Of a stretch of 64,000 nucleotides of DNA, positions 30,876 to 42,592 are shown in pieces. The stretch's first letter is position 1; each line of letters starts with the position of its first letter. The position numbers and the translations under genes were made by a program. The notes under the pieces are model-generated. The model searched no databases and had not been told where the DNA came from. It saw nothing but the letters and a program-made list of their open reading frames with translations. Source of the stretch: Cavia porcellus (taxonomy: Eukaryota; Chordata; Mammalia; Rodentia; Caviidae). The stretch covers positions 1,550,001 through 1,614,000 of the forward strand of contig NW_026947543.1 in NCBI RefSeq assembly GCF_034190915.1. Reading direction: 5' to 3'.

Positions 30876-32721
30876 GGATGAATATTCTTGGCCTGGTATG
30901 CCACAGGATTCTCACTGAAGGCTTCACTGCTCAGAATTTGGGGATGGAAATGTTTGCCAATCTACACATGGAAGTACTTTGAATGGGATATGAAATATGC
31001 CAGGGCCTGGCAGATGTTCTCTGACATGTCCTATCCTTGAGCATATGCTTTTCCCTTGTCATGTCTGTCATTTGGCTGAGTCCTGTTCCCTAAGCTATTC
31101 AGTCAAGACTTGCTGGAATCATTCACCTGCAGTATAAGAGCTTTCTGTGAAATTTCTCAGCAGATATCCTCTGCAAGCACATAGCTTTGGATATGAGAGA
31201 CAGTGGTGGAAGTTGAATTTCAAGGGCAGATATTTGAAAACAATGAAACAAGCCCCGAATAAGATCTTTACATGTTTCCCAGATGAATATGTTTGGAAAT
31301 ACGGGGGAAGATGGAGATCAAGCCTGAGAAGAGTGCACACCCATTTCAAGGTACAAAAACCAGGGAAAAACATGGGAAAGCAAGAGAGCTGGTTAATTTG
31401 ATGTAAAAATCTTTGATGATGAAAGGAAAATTATATTCTCATGGAGATTTAATCAGGCTGTAGCAGTGAAGTTCTCATGTTTGTTGTCCTATGTGTGGCC
31501 CTCTGCATTGGGCAGTGGATGCAGGACAGGAGATCTTCAAATAAATCTGATGGAACACAAAATAGTGAAAAAAATATCAATCTAAATCCTGTGTATTCCT
31601 TCCCTTTGAGAACATATATGGATAATGTCCGGAGTTTCAAAAGAGAAAATGTCTATTGGGTCATGGTTTCACCAATGAAATGGTCACTTCACATATCATT
31701 TTGAATTTTGTTTTCACAGTTGCTCATGTACCAGGCCTGAGTAAAGCAGAATGCAGAGTAAGCCTCATCAATAGTTGTGCATTCCATAAGTGGTTTTAAA
31801 ACCAGTGAAACCCTTTGGACTTGGTGTTTGTATTTAATTGGTAGATTGGTATTTCAAATTGTTTGTTTTACTATTTTTAACTTTGGGAGTCAGGGAAGCC
31901 CTCACTCATAGTGATTTAGACCTCTCCAGAAGCTCTGAAGTTTTTCATGTAACAGCTATTACATGTTATAAGTTTCTCCTATTAAATCTTGAAAGACTAA
32001 CAGATTCTGCTACTTTTCATCTAAATTCAGTGTTGGACTTTTTTTTACAAGTCCTTTGAAATGTGTCCTCCTCTAGTCACTGGTCGTGCTGGAATGTACT
32101 TTCTTGTGAAGACAGGATTTGAGCAAAGTGATACAAGTACAGTTTGCCACTACTCTGGACACCTGGTTAAATATCGAGTTCCCTGAATGGTATGTGTTTT
32201 ACTTTGATCTCTGCTCACAGTTTGCTCATCCAGTTAGAACCACAGGGCTCCAGGCCATAGCGTTCTAGGCCTAAAGAAGAAAATTTCCATTCCGTTTTGG
32301 GAGTTCATTCGTCTCTCATAATTACTTTTTCCACAAATGTGTGCTTCAGGAGAGTCCCTGTCTAAATGTGCAGAGGCCCATTTTCATTCACTCACTTTCA
32401 GTCTTTCTAAGATTTTCAGTTACTCGAGGTTTGCCCAGACTTGCCATTGTCAAGGGCCAGTGCACTTCACTTGAAGTTGTGCAGTATTACTTCATGTGTC
32501 TACGTGGAAATTCCACCAATGGAAAACTCTTGCTGTAGTCATCTCCAAGTGTTTCTGCGTAAGAAAATATAACTAACAAAGGATGTGGTTTCAAGCAGAA
32601 TGAGGAATGGAGGGATAATCTTTATTTCAGTGCAGGTTGACCTTTCAAAGAAACAGTAATTCCTATGAAATAGGAGGTAAAACCTTTTGTAAAGAGACAT
32701 GGATATGACATGCTCAACTTT

Positions 32722-32735
32722 ATGTCACATTTTTT
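32722..32735 (+). repeat. Target-site duplication, left copy (ID SINE)
   Basis: The 14-mer atgtcacatttttt, repeated at 32838-32851 after the SINE. Undisturbed units have it once. Confidence 0.85.
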
Positions 32736-32837
32736 TTTTTTTTGTCTTTTTCGTTTTTATCGGTACCGGGGACCGAACTCACGACTGCCTGCTTGCAAGG
32801 CAGGTGCTTATGCCACTGAGCTAAATCCCCAGCCCCA
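32736..32837 (-). mobile_element. ID-type SINE (tRNA-derived), minus strand
   Basis: Read on the minus strand it begins GGGGCTGGGGATTTAGCTCA, has a box A (TAGCTCAGTGG) and a box B (GTTCGGTCC) like a tRNA gene, and ends in an A-rich tail (the T run on the plus strand). Structure, length near 100 bp and the 14-bp target duplication are those of rodent ID elements, which are copied by LINE-1 machinery from pol III transcripts. It is found in unit 8 only, so it inserted after the units had separated and has not spread. Confidence 0.88.
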
Positions 32838-32851
32838 ATGTCACATTTTTT
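32838..32851 (+). repeat. Target-site duplication, right copy (ID SINE)
   Basis: atgtcacatttttt, matching 32722-32735; the array unit then continues with aaaaagccaaggg. Confidence 0.85.
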
Positions 32852-33417
32852 AAAAAGCCAAGGGCATTTGAGAAATTCTTGGCTGCTGAATTGTCCCTTT
32901 TTTCAAATTTCTCTTAGGTAAGACACTCCAGTTTCTTCAAACCATGGTACTGTTCCTTCCATGTAAAATACCAAAGCAAAAAACAAAATAAATTAAAACA
33001 AAACCCATCAAATTACATTTCAGAGCACACAATTGCTCAGCAGGCCCACTATTCAAGAAGCTAGAGGTACAGAAGCCTCAGCCTTCAGCCCATGGCCTGA
33101 AGTTTTGTCTCTATCATGGCCCCTCAATTCCCTGGCATGTCCACATTAACTCATGAATCTTTACTCATTTCCTCTTCAAATGCACAGGATCCAATATATT
33201 TGAACCCTGTTCACCTGGGCTGTAATCATCCAAGGACACACCAGAGGAAAGGCAGCCACCCCCTTGCCTGGGGCCTTGGAGCTTATCACAATAGAAATGG
33301 AAACCTGAACAAGGGGAGCCAAAACAAAGAGAGGAATATTCCTAAAGTCTGAAACACAGAAGCTACCTATAGACCAGTAGTGGGATTTCACAAATTATGT
33401 GAGAATCTCTGTGCACA

Positions 33418-33562
33418 TGCTTGGCATGGTCGCTCATGCCTTTAATCCCAGTAATCTGGGGTCTGATGTGAATGGATCCTTGGGAGTTTCAGTCCATCGT
33501 GGGCTACGAATTTATCTCAAGGCCTCTTTCAACAACTACATAAGATGCTGTTTCCAAACAGA
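33418..33562 (+). mobile_element. B1-like SINE, unit 8
   Basis: Same fixed copy, but the most diverged one: gcctttaatcccagtaa, gtctgatgtgaatgg and gtttcagtcc. Confidence 0.68.
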
Positions 33563-34360
33563 GGACAACAGAAAACTAGACACACTTGGTCTAGGTCCCG
33601 GGGTTCACTACATGAGTTGTGGAGTCTAAATATTCCATGCCATGAGAAAATACCTGGGATTTTTAGTGAAAGGGGCATTTGCATCCCTTTTCTAATGGTT
33701 TCCATTTCACCATGTTACATTTGAATTCTGGGAAAACCTGCTGGTGACAAGCTATCTAGCATTATGTTGGTTTAGGTATTGAGCTAGTACCTCATGTTTA
33801 GTGTTCAGGGTTATGCTGGAATGGCTGCAGAGCTCCTTGAAATAGCTATTGCAGACAAGTGAACCCTGAGGAACCTGGATAGTTGAAGCAGGCACTCCAA
33901 ATATTCATGCACTGCAAGGTTTCACTTTCATTTTGGGACTCAACTTCTGGTTGCTGGCTTTTAGTGCTAACTGATACTACCATGGTGGCAGTAATCCAGC
34001 AGAGACTGCATGTATGGTTTGCAAGTTTGCTTCCCAAGCCACCAGAAACTTGGCAGAACACAAATCATTGTGGAATTTTCTTTCCTCCCCTGAAACATTT
34101 GGCTTTATAAGTTTGAAAATTAAATGGACTGGGCTAGTCAGGTTTGGACCCCATGTACCACCAACAGAGCTAAAAACAGAGCCAATTACTTCCCTCCACT
34201 TGTCAAAATATGTCAAATTTGCTTGGTCACCACAACTTCAAAAAATTCTGAGGCAACTTAGAGAGGTGAATAAAATACTGCCTGATTGGAATGGCTGTGG
34301 TTGTATGAGGTGGAAAGCTGCAGAGTTGGGCTGAAACTGTTCACAGAAATCCACAAGCTT

Positions 34361-34847
34361 GTGGTTGCCAGGCAAACACACTGGGCTGAGATTGGCTGAA
34401 CATCACTGTGAGGTGGATTTTAGGCTCTAGGTTTGAAAATTTAAAAGACTGGGGTAGTCAAGTTTGGATCACATCGACCACAGACAGACGAAAAGGTCTT
34501 TCAATTACTTCCCTCCACTTCTCAAAATATGTCAAATTTTGTTGATCACTACAACTGTAAAAAAAATTCTGAAGCAACATAGAGAGGCTAATCAAATACT
34601 GCATGATTGGAATGGCTGTGGTTGTAGGAGGTGGAAAGCTGCAGAGTTGGGCTGAAACAGTTCACAGAAAGCAACAACCTTGTGGTTTCCAGACAACCAC
34701 ACTGGGCTGTGATTGGCTGAGCACCATTGTGAGCTGGACTTTAGGCTCTAGGATACAAGTGTGCAGTAGGAGACATGAGTCACAATGCTGGGCGTTGCCA
34801 TGGAGACCTCAGTGGCACAGAGGACCTTGTAGGGCAAGATTTAAATA
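34361..34847 (+). promoter_or_regulatory. Motif cluster with damaged palindromes, unit 8
   Basis: Palindrome A has a changed right arm (ggcaaacac) and palindrome B has lost symmetry (gtttccagacaac). The inverted CCAAT boxes, TGAGTCA, GTTGCCATGGAGAC and TTTAAATA (34840-34847) remain. Confidence 0.4.
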
Positions 34848-37290
34848 GGATGAATATTCTTGGCCTGGTATGCCACAGGATTCTCCCTGAAGGCTTCAAT
34901 GTTCAGAATTTGGGGATGGAAGTGCTTGCCAATCTACACATGGATGTACTTTCAATGGGATATGAAATATGCCAGGGCCTGGCAGATGTTCTCTGACATG
35001 TCCTATCCTTGAGCGTATGCTTTTCCCTTGTCATGTCTGTCATTTGGCTGAGTCCTGTTCCCTAAGCTATTCAGTCAAGACTTGCTGGAATCATTCACCT
35101 GCAGTATAAGAGCTTTCTGTGAAATTTCTCAGCAGAAATCCTCTGCAAGCACATAGCTTTGGATATGAGAGACAGTGGTGGAAGTTGAATTTCAAGGGCA
35201 GATATTTGAAAACAGTGAAACAAGCCCCGAATAAGATCTTTACATGTTTCCCAGATGAATATGTTTGGAAATACGGGGGAAGATGGAAATCGAGACTGAG
35301 CAGAGTGCACACCAATTTCAAGGTACAAAAACCAGGGGAAAACATGGGAAAGCAAGAGAGCTGGTTAATTTGATGTAAAAATCTTTGATGTTGAAAGGAA
35401 TATTATATTCTCATGGTGATTTAATCAGGCTGTAGCAGTGAAGTTCTCATGTTGGTTGTCCTATGTGTGGCCTTCTACATTGGGCAGTGGATGCAGGACA
35501 GGAGATCTTCAAATAAATCTGGTGGAACACAAAATAGTGAAAAAAATATCAAGCTAAATCCTGTGTATTCCTTCCCATTGAGAACATATATGGATAATGT
35601 CCGGAGTTTCAAACGAGAAAATGTCTATTGGGTCATGGTTTCACCAATGAAATGGTCACTTCACATATCATTTTGAATTTTGCTTTCACAGTTGCTCATG
35701 TACCGGGCCTGAGTAAAGCAGAATGCAGAGTAAGCCTCATCAATAGTTGTGCATTCCATAAGTGGTTTTAAAACCAGTGAAACCCTTTGGACCTAGTGTT
35801 TGTATTTAATTGCTTGATAGGTTTTTCAAATTGTTTGTTTTACTATTTTTAACTTTGGTAGTCAGGGAAGCCCTCACTCATAGTGATTTAGACCACTCCA
35901 GAAGCTCTGAAGTTATTCATGTAACAGCTATTACTTGTTATAAGTTTCTCCTATTAAAACTTGAAAGACTAACAGACTCTGCTACTTTTCATCTAAATTC
36001 AGTGTTGCACTAAATTCAGTGTTGTACTTTTTTTTACAAGTCCTTTGAAATGTGTCCTCCTCTAGTCACTGGTCGTGCTGGAATGTACTTTCTTGTGAAG
36101 ACAGGATTTGAGCAAATTGACACAAGTACAATTTGCCACTACTCTGGACACCTGGTTAAATATCGAGTTCTCTAAATGGTATGTGTTTTACTTTGATCTC
36201 TGCTCACAGTTTGCTCATCCAGTTAGAACCACAGGGCTCCAGGCCATAGCGTTTTAGGCCTAAAGAAGAAAATTTCCATTCCGTTTTGGGAGTTCATTCG
36301 TCTCTCATAATTACTTTTTCCACAAATGTGTGCTTCAGGAGAGGCCCGTTCTAAATGTGGAGAGGCCCATTTTCCTTCTCTCACTTTCAGACTTTCTAAG
36401 ATTTTTAGTTACTAGAGGTTTTCCCAGACTTGCCATTGTCAAGGGACAGTGCACTTCACTTGAAGTTGTGCAGTATTACTTCATGTGTCTCCGTGGAAAT
36501 TCCACCAATGGGAAACTCTTGCTGTAGTGATCTCCAAGTGTTTCTGCGTAAGAAAATATAACTAACAAAGGATGTGGTTTCAAGCAGAATGAGGAATGGA
36601 GGGATAATGTTTATTTCAGTGCAGGTTGACCTTACAAGGAAACAGTAATTCCTATGAAATAGGAGGTAAAACCTTTTGTAAAGAGACATGGATATGACAT
36701 GCTCGACTTTATGTCACATTTTTTAAAAAGCCAAGGGCATTTGAGAAATTCTTGGCTCCTGAATTGTCCCTTTTTTCAAATTTCTATTAGGTAAGACACT
36801 CCAGTTACTTCAAACCATGGTACTGTTCCTTCCATGTAAAATACCAAAGCAAAAAACAAAATAAATTAAAACAAAACCCATCAAATTACATTTGAGAGCA
36901 CACAATTGCTCAGCAGGCCCACTATTCAAGAAGCTAGAGGTACAGAAGCCTCAGCATTCAGCCCATGGCCTGAAGTTTTGTCTGGATCATGGCCCCTCAA
37001 TTCCCTGGCATGTCCACATTAACTCATGAATCTTTACTCATTTCCTCTTCAAATGCACAGGATCCAATATATTTGAACCCTGTTCACCTGGGCTGCAATC
37101 ATCCAAGGACACACCAGAGGAAGTGCAGCCACTCCCTTGCCTGGGGACTTGGAGCTTATCACAATAGAAATGGAAACCTGAACAAGGGGAGCCAAAACAA
37201 AGAGAGGAATATTCCTAAAGTCTGAAACACAGAAGCTACCTATAGACCAGTAGTGGGATTTCACAAATTATGTAAGAATCTCTGTGCACA

Positions 37291-37435
37291 TGCTTGGCAT
37301 GGTCGCTCATGCCTATAATCCCAGCAATGTGGGGGCTGAGGTGGAAGGATCCTTGGGAGTTCCAGTCCATCGTGGGCTACGAATTTATCTCAAGGCCTCT
37401 TTCAACAACTACATAAGATGCTGTTTCCAAAAAGA
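37291..37435 (+). mobile_element. B1-like SINE, unit 9
   Basis: Same fixed copy; carries aatgtgggggctgaggtgga, shared with unit 10. Confidence 0.7.
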
Positions 37436-38233
37436 GGACAACAGAAAACTAGACACACTTGGTCTAGGTCCCGGGGTTCACTACATGAGTTGTGGTGTTT
37501 AAATATTCCATGCCATGAGAAAATACCTGGGATTTTTAGTGAAAGGGGCATTTGCATCCCTTTTCTAAGGGTTTCCCTTTCACCATGTTACATTTGAATT
37601 CTGGGAAAACCTGCTGGTGACAAGCTATCTAGCATTATGTTGGTTTAGGTATTGAGCTAGTACCTCATGTTTAGTGTTCAGGGTTATGCTGGAATGGATG
37701 CAGACCTCCTTGAAATAGCTACTGCAGACAAGTGAACCCCGAGGAAGCTGGATAGTTGAAGCAGGCACTCCAAATATTCATGCATTGCAAGGATTCACTT
37801 TCATTTTGGGACTCATCTTCTGGTTGCTGGCTTTTAGTGCTAACTGATACTACCATGGTGGCAGTAATCCAGCAGAGACTGCATGTATGGTTTGCAAGTT
37901 TGCTTCCCATGCCACCAGAAACTTGGCAGAACACAAATCATTGTGGCATTTTCTTTCCTCCCCTGAAACATTTGGCTTTCTATGTTTGAAAATTGAATAG
38001 ACTGGGCTAGTCAGATTTGGATCCCATGTACCACCAACAGAGCTAAAGACAGAGCCAATTACTTCCCTCCACTTGTCAAAATATGTCAAATTTGCTTGGT
38101 CACCACAACTTCAAAAAATTCTCAGGCAACTTAGAGAGGTGAATCAAATACTGCCTGATTGGAATGGCTGTGGTTGTATGAGGTGGAAAGCTGCAGAGTT
38201 GGGCTGAAACTGTTCACAGAAATCCACAGGCTT

Positions 38234-38720
38234 GTGGTTGCCAGGCAACCACACTGGGCTGAGATTGGCTGAACAACACTGTGAGGTGGATTTTAGGCTC
38301 TAGGTTTGAAAATTTAAAAGACTGGGGTAGTCAAGTTTGGAACACATGGAGCACAGACAGACCAAAAGGTCTTTCAATTACTTCCCTCCACTTCTCAAAA
38401 TATGTCAAATTTTCTTGATCACTGCAACTGTAAAAAAAATTCTGAGGCAACATAGATAGGCTATTCAAATACTGCATGATTGGAATGGCTGTGGTTGTAT
38501 GAGGTGGAAAGCTGCAGAGCTGGGCTGAAACAGTTCACAGAAATCCACAAGCTTGTGGTTTCCAGGCAACCACACTGGGCTGTGATTGGCTGAGCACCAT
38601 TGTGAGCTGGACTTTAGGCTCTAGGATACAAGTGTGCAGTAGGAGACCTGAGTCACAATGCTGGGCGTTGCCATGGAGACCTCAGTGTCACAGAGGACCT
38701 TGTAGGGCAAGATTTAAATA
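38234..38720 (+). promoter_or_regulatory. RFX/NF-Y/AP-1/TATA-like cluster, unit 9
   Basis: Palindrome A is intact; palindrome B reads ggtttccaggcaacc with one arm changed. TTTAAATA lies at 38713-38720. Confidence 0.42.
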
Positions 38721-41162
38721 GGATGAATATTCTTGGCCTGGTATGCCACAGGATTCTCACGGAAGGCTTCACTGCTCAGAATTTGGGGATGGAAATGTTT
38801 GCCAATCTACACATGGAAGTACTTTCAATTGGATATGAAATATGCCAGGGCCTGGCAGATGTTCTCTGACATGTCCTATCCTTGAGCATATGCTTTTCCC
38901 TTGTCATGTCTGTCATTTGGCTGAGTCCTGTTCCCTAAGCTATTCAGTCAAGACTTGCTGGAATCATTCACCTGCAGTATAAGAGCTTTCTGTGAAATTT
39001 CTCAGCAGAAATCCTGTGCAAGCGCATAGCTTTGGATATGAGAGACAGTGGTGGAAGTTGAATTTCAAGGGCAGATATTTGAAAACAATGAAACAAGCCC
39101 CGAATAAGATCTTTACATGTTTCCCAGATGAATATGTTTGGAAATACGGGGGAAGATCGAGATCAAGACTGAGAAGAGTGCACACCCATTTCAAGGTACA
39201 AAAACCAGGGAAAAACATGGGAAAGCAAGAGAGCTGGTTAATTTGATGTAAAAATCTTTGATGATGAAAGGAAAATTATATTCCCATGGTGATTTAATCA
39301 GGCTGTAGCAGTGAAGTTCTCATGTTGGTTGTCCTATGTGAGGCCTTCTGCATTGGCCAGTGGATGCAGGACAGGAGATCTTCAAATAAATCTGGTGGAA
39401 CACAAAATAGTGAAAAAAATACCTATCTAAATCCTGTGTATTCCTTCCCTTTGAGAACATATATGTATAATTTCCGGAGTTTCAAAAGAGAAAGTGTCTA
39501 TTGTGTCATGGTTTCACCAATGAAATGGTCACTTCACATAACATTTTGAATTTTGCTTTCACAGTTGCTCATGTACCGGGCCTGAGTGAAGCAGAATGCA
39601 GAGTAAGCCTCATCAATAGTTGTGCATTCCATAAGTGGTTTTAAATCCAGTGAAACCCTTTGGACCTAGTGTTTGTATTTAATTGGTTGATTGGTTTTTC
39701 AAATTGTTTGTTTTACTATTTTTAACTTTGGGAGTCAGGGAAGCCCTAACTCATAGTGATTTAGACCTCTCCACAAGCTCTGAAGTTATTCATGTAACAG
39801 CTATTACATGTTATAAGTTTCTCCTATTAAAACTTGAAACACTAACAGATTCTGCTACTTTTCATCTAAATTCAGTGTTGCGCTAAATTCATTGTTGGAC
39901 TTTTTTTTACAAGTCCTTTGAAATGTGTCCTCCTCTAGTCACTGGTCGTGCTGGAATGTACTTTTTGTGAAGATAGGATTTGACCAAAGTGACACAAGTA
40001 CAGTTTGCCACTACTCTGGACACCTGGTTAAATATCGAGTTGCCTAAATGGTGTGTGTTTTACTTTGATCTCTTCTCACACTTTGCTCATCCAGTTAGAA
40101 CCACAGGGCTCCAGGCCATAGCTTTCTAGGTCTAAACAAGAAAATTTCCATTCCATTTTGGGAGTTCATTCGTCTCTCATCATTACTTTTTCCACAAATG
40201 TGTGCTTCAGGAGAGGCCCAGTCTAAATATGGAGAGGCCCATTTTCCTTCTCTCACTTTCAGACTTTCTAAGATTTTCAGTTACTATAGGTTTGCCCAGA
40301 CTTGCCATTGTCAAGGGACAGTGCACTTCACTTGAAGTTGTGCAGTATTACTTCATGTGTGTCCGTGGAAATTCCACCAATGGGAAACTCTTGCTGTAGT
40401 CATCTCCAAGTGTTTCTGCGTAAGAAAATATAACTAACAAAGGATGTGGTTTCAAGCAGAATGAGGAATGGAGGGATAATCTTTATTTCAGTGCAGGTTG
40501 ACCTTACAAGGAAACAGTAATTCCTATGAAATTGGAGGTAAAACCTTTTGTAAAGAGACATGGATATGACATGCTCGACTTTATGTCACATTTTTTAAAA
40601 AGCCAAGGGCATTTGAGAAATTCTTGGCTCCTGAATTGTCCCTTTTTTCAAATTTCTATTAGGTAAGACACTCCAGTTACTTCAAACCATGGTACTGTTC
40701 CTTCCATGTAAAATACCAAAGCAAAAAACAAAATAAATTAAAACAAAACCGATCAAATTACATTTTAGAGCACACAATTGCTCAGCAGGCCCACTATTCA
40801 AGAAGCTAGAGGTACAGAAGCCTCAGCATTCAGCCCATGGCCTGAAGTTTTGTCTGGATCATGGCCCCTCAATTCCCTGGCATGTCCACATTAACTCATG
40901 AATCTTTACTCATTTCCTCTTCAAATGCACAGGATCCAATATATTTGAACCCTGTTCACCTGGGCTGTAATCATCCAAGGACACACCAGAGGAAGTGCAG
41001 CCACTCCCTTGCCTGGGGACTTGGAGCTTATCACAATAGAAATGGAAACCTGAACAAGGGGAGCCAAAACAAAGAGAGGAATATTCCTAAAGTCTGAAAC
41101 ACAGAAGCTACCTATAGACCAGTAGTGGGATTTCACAAATTATGTAAGAATCTCTGTGCACA

Positions 41163-41307
41163 TGCTTGGCATGGTCGCTCATGCCTATAATCCCAGCAAT
41201 GTGGGGGCTGAGGTGGATGGATCCTTGGGAGTTCCAGTCCATCGTGGGCTACGAATTTATCTCAAGGCCTCTTTCAACAACTACATAAGATGCTGTTTCC
41301 AAAAAGA
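41163..41307 (+). mobile_element. B1-like SINE, unit 10
   Basis: Same fixed copy as in unit 9, with ggatggatcc. Confidence 0.7.
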
Positions 41308-42105
41308 GGACAACAGAAAACTAGACACACTTGGTCTAGGTCCCGGGGTTCACTACATGAGTTGTGGTGTCTAAATATTCCATGCCATGAGAAAATACCT
41401 GGGATTTTTAGTGAAAGGGGCATTTGCATCCCTTTTCTATGGGTTTCCCTTTCACCATGTTACATTTGAATTCTGGGAAAACCTGCTGGTGACAAGCTAT
41501 CTAGCATTATGTTGGTTTAGGTATTGAGCTAGTACCTCATGTTTAGTGTTCAGGGTTATGCTGGAATGGCTGCAGACCTCCTTGAAATAGCTACTGCAGA
41601 CAAGTGAACCCCGAGGAAGCTGGATAGTTGAAGCAGGCACTCCAAATATTCATGCATTGCAAGGATTCACTTTCATTTTGGGACTCATCTTCTGGTTGCT
41701 GGCTTTTAGTGCTAACTGATACTACCATGGTGGCAGTAATCCAGCAGAGACTGCATGTATCGTTTGCAAGTTTGCTTCCCATGCCACCAGAAACTTGGCA
41801 GAACACAAATCATTGTGGCATTTTCTTTCTTCCCCTGAAACATTTGGCTTTCTATGTTTGAAAATTGAATAGACTGGGCTAGTCAGATTTGGATCCCATG
41901 TACCACCAACAGAGCTAAAGACAGAGCCAATTACTTCCCTCCACTTGTCAAAATATGTCAAATTTGCTTGGTCACCACAACTTCAAAAAATTCTCAGGCA
42001 ACTTAGAGAGGTGAATCAAATACTGCCTGATTGGAATGGCTGTGGTTGTATGAGGTGGAAAGCTGCAGAGTTGGGCTGAAACTGTTCACAGAAATCCACA
42101 GGCTT

Positions 42106-42592
42106 GTGGTTGCCAGGCAACCACACTGGGCTGAGATTGGCTGAACATCACTGTGAGGTGGATTTTAGGCTCTAGGTTTGAAAATTTAAAAGACTGGGGT
42201 AGTCAAGTTTGGAACACATGGAGCACAGACAGACCAAAAGGTCTTTCAATTACTTCCCTCCACTTCTCAAAATATGTCAAATTTTCTTGATCACTGCAAC
42301 TGTAAAAAAAATTCTGAGGCAACATAGATAGGCTATTCAAATACTGCATGATTGGAATGGCTGTGGTTGTATGAGGTGGAAAGCTGCAGAGCTGGGCTGA
42401 AACAGTTCACAGAAATCCACAAGCTTGTGGTTGCCAGGCAACCACACTGGGCTGTGATTGGCTGAGCACCATTGTGAGCTGGACTTTAGGCTCTAGGATA
42501 CAAGTGTGCAGTAGGAGACCTGAGTCACAATGCTGGGCGTTGCCATGGAGACCTCAGTGTCACAGAGGACCTTGTAGGGCAAGATTTAAATA
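42106..42592 (+). promoter_or_regulatory. RFX/NF-Y/AP-1/TATA-like cluster, unit 10
   Basis: All motifs intact, TTTAAATA at 42585-42592. Confidence 0.45.

Larger units (their letters stand above)
28783..32639 (+). repeat. Array unit 7 (3,857 bp)
   Basis: Full-layout unit. It is short because near 32033 one copy of a 17-bp direct repeat (cgctaaattcagtgttg) is missing, a slippage deletion. It carries the variant ttcaaagaaaattctg, two bases longer than ttcaaaaaattctg of units 1-3, and shares this with units 11-15. Confidence 0.95.
32640..36628 (+). repeat. Array unit 8 (3,989 bp) with ID SINE
   Basis: Full-layout unit, about 117 bp longer than the norm because an ID-type SINE sits at 32736-32837. 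The internal modules are more diverged here than elsewhere: palindrome A ends ggcaaacac and palindrome B reads ggtttccagacaacc. Other marks are single-base and unit-specific. Confidence 0.95.
36629..40500 (+). repeat. Array unit 9 (3,872 bp)
   Basis: Full layout. It shares many private variants with unit 10 (gacctttac changed to gaccttacaagg at the start, tctattaggtaag, gaagtgcagcc), so units 9 and 10 are recent duplicates of each other in their left parts. Confidence 0.95.

Noticed and set aside
32736..32837. A functional tRNA gene
   Set aside because: It has box A and box B, but the remainder does not fold as a tRNA cloverleaf by eye. It has an A-rich tail and a target duplication, so it is a tRNA-derived SINE.
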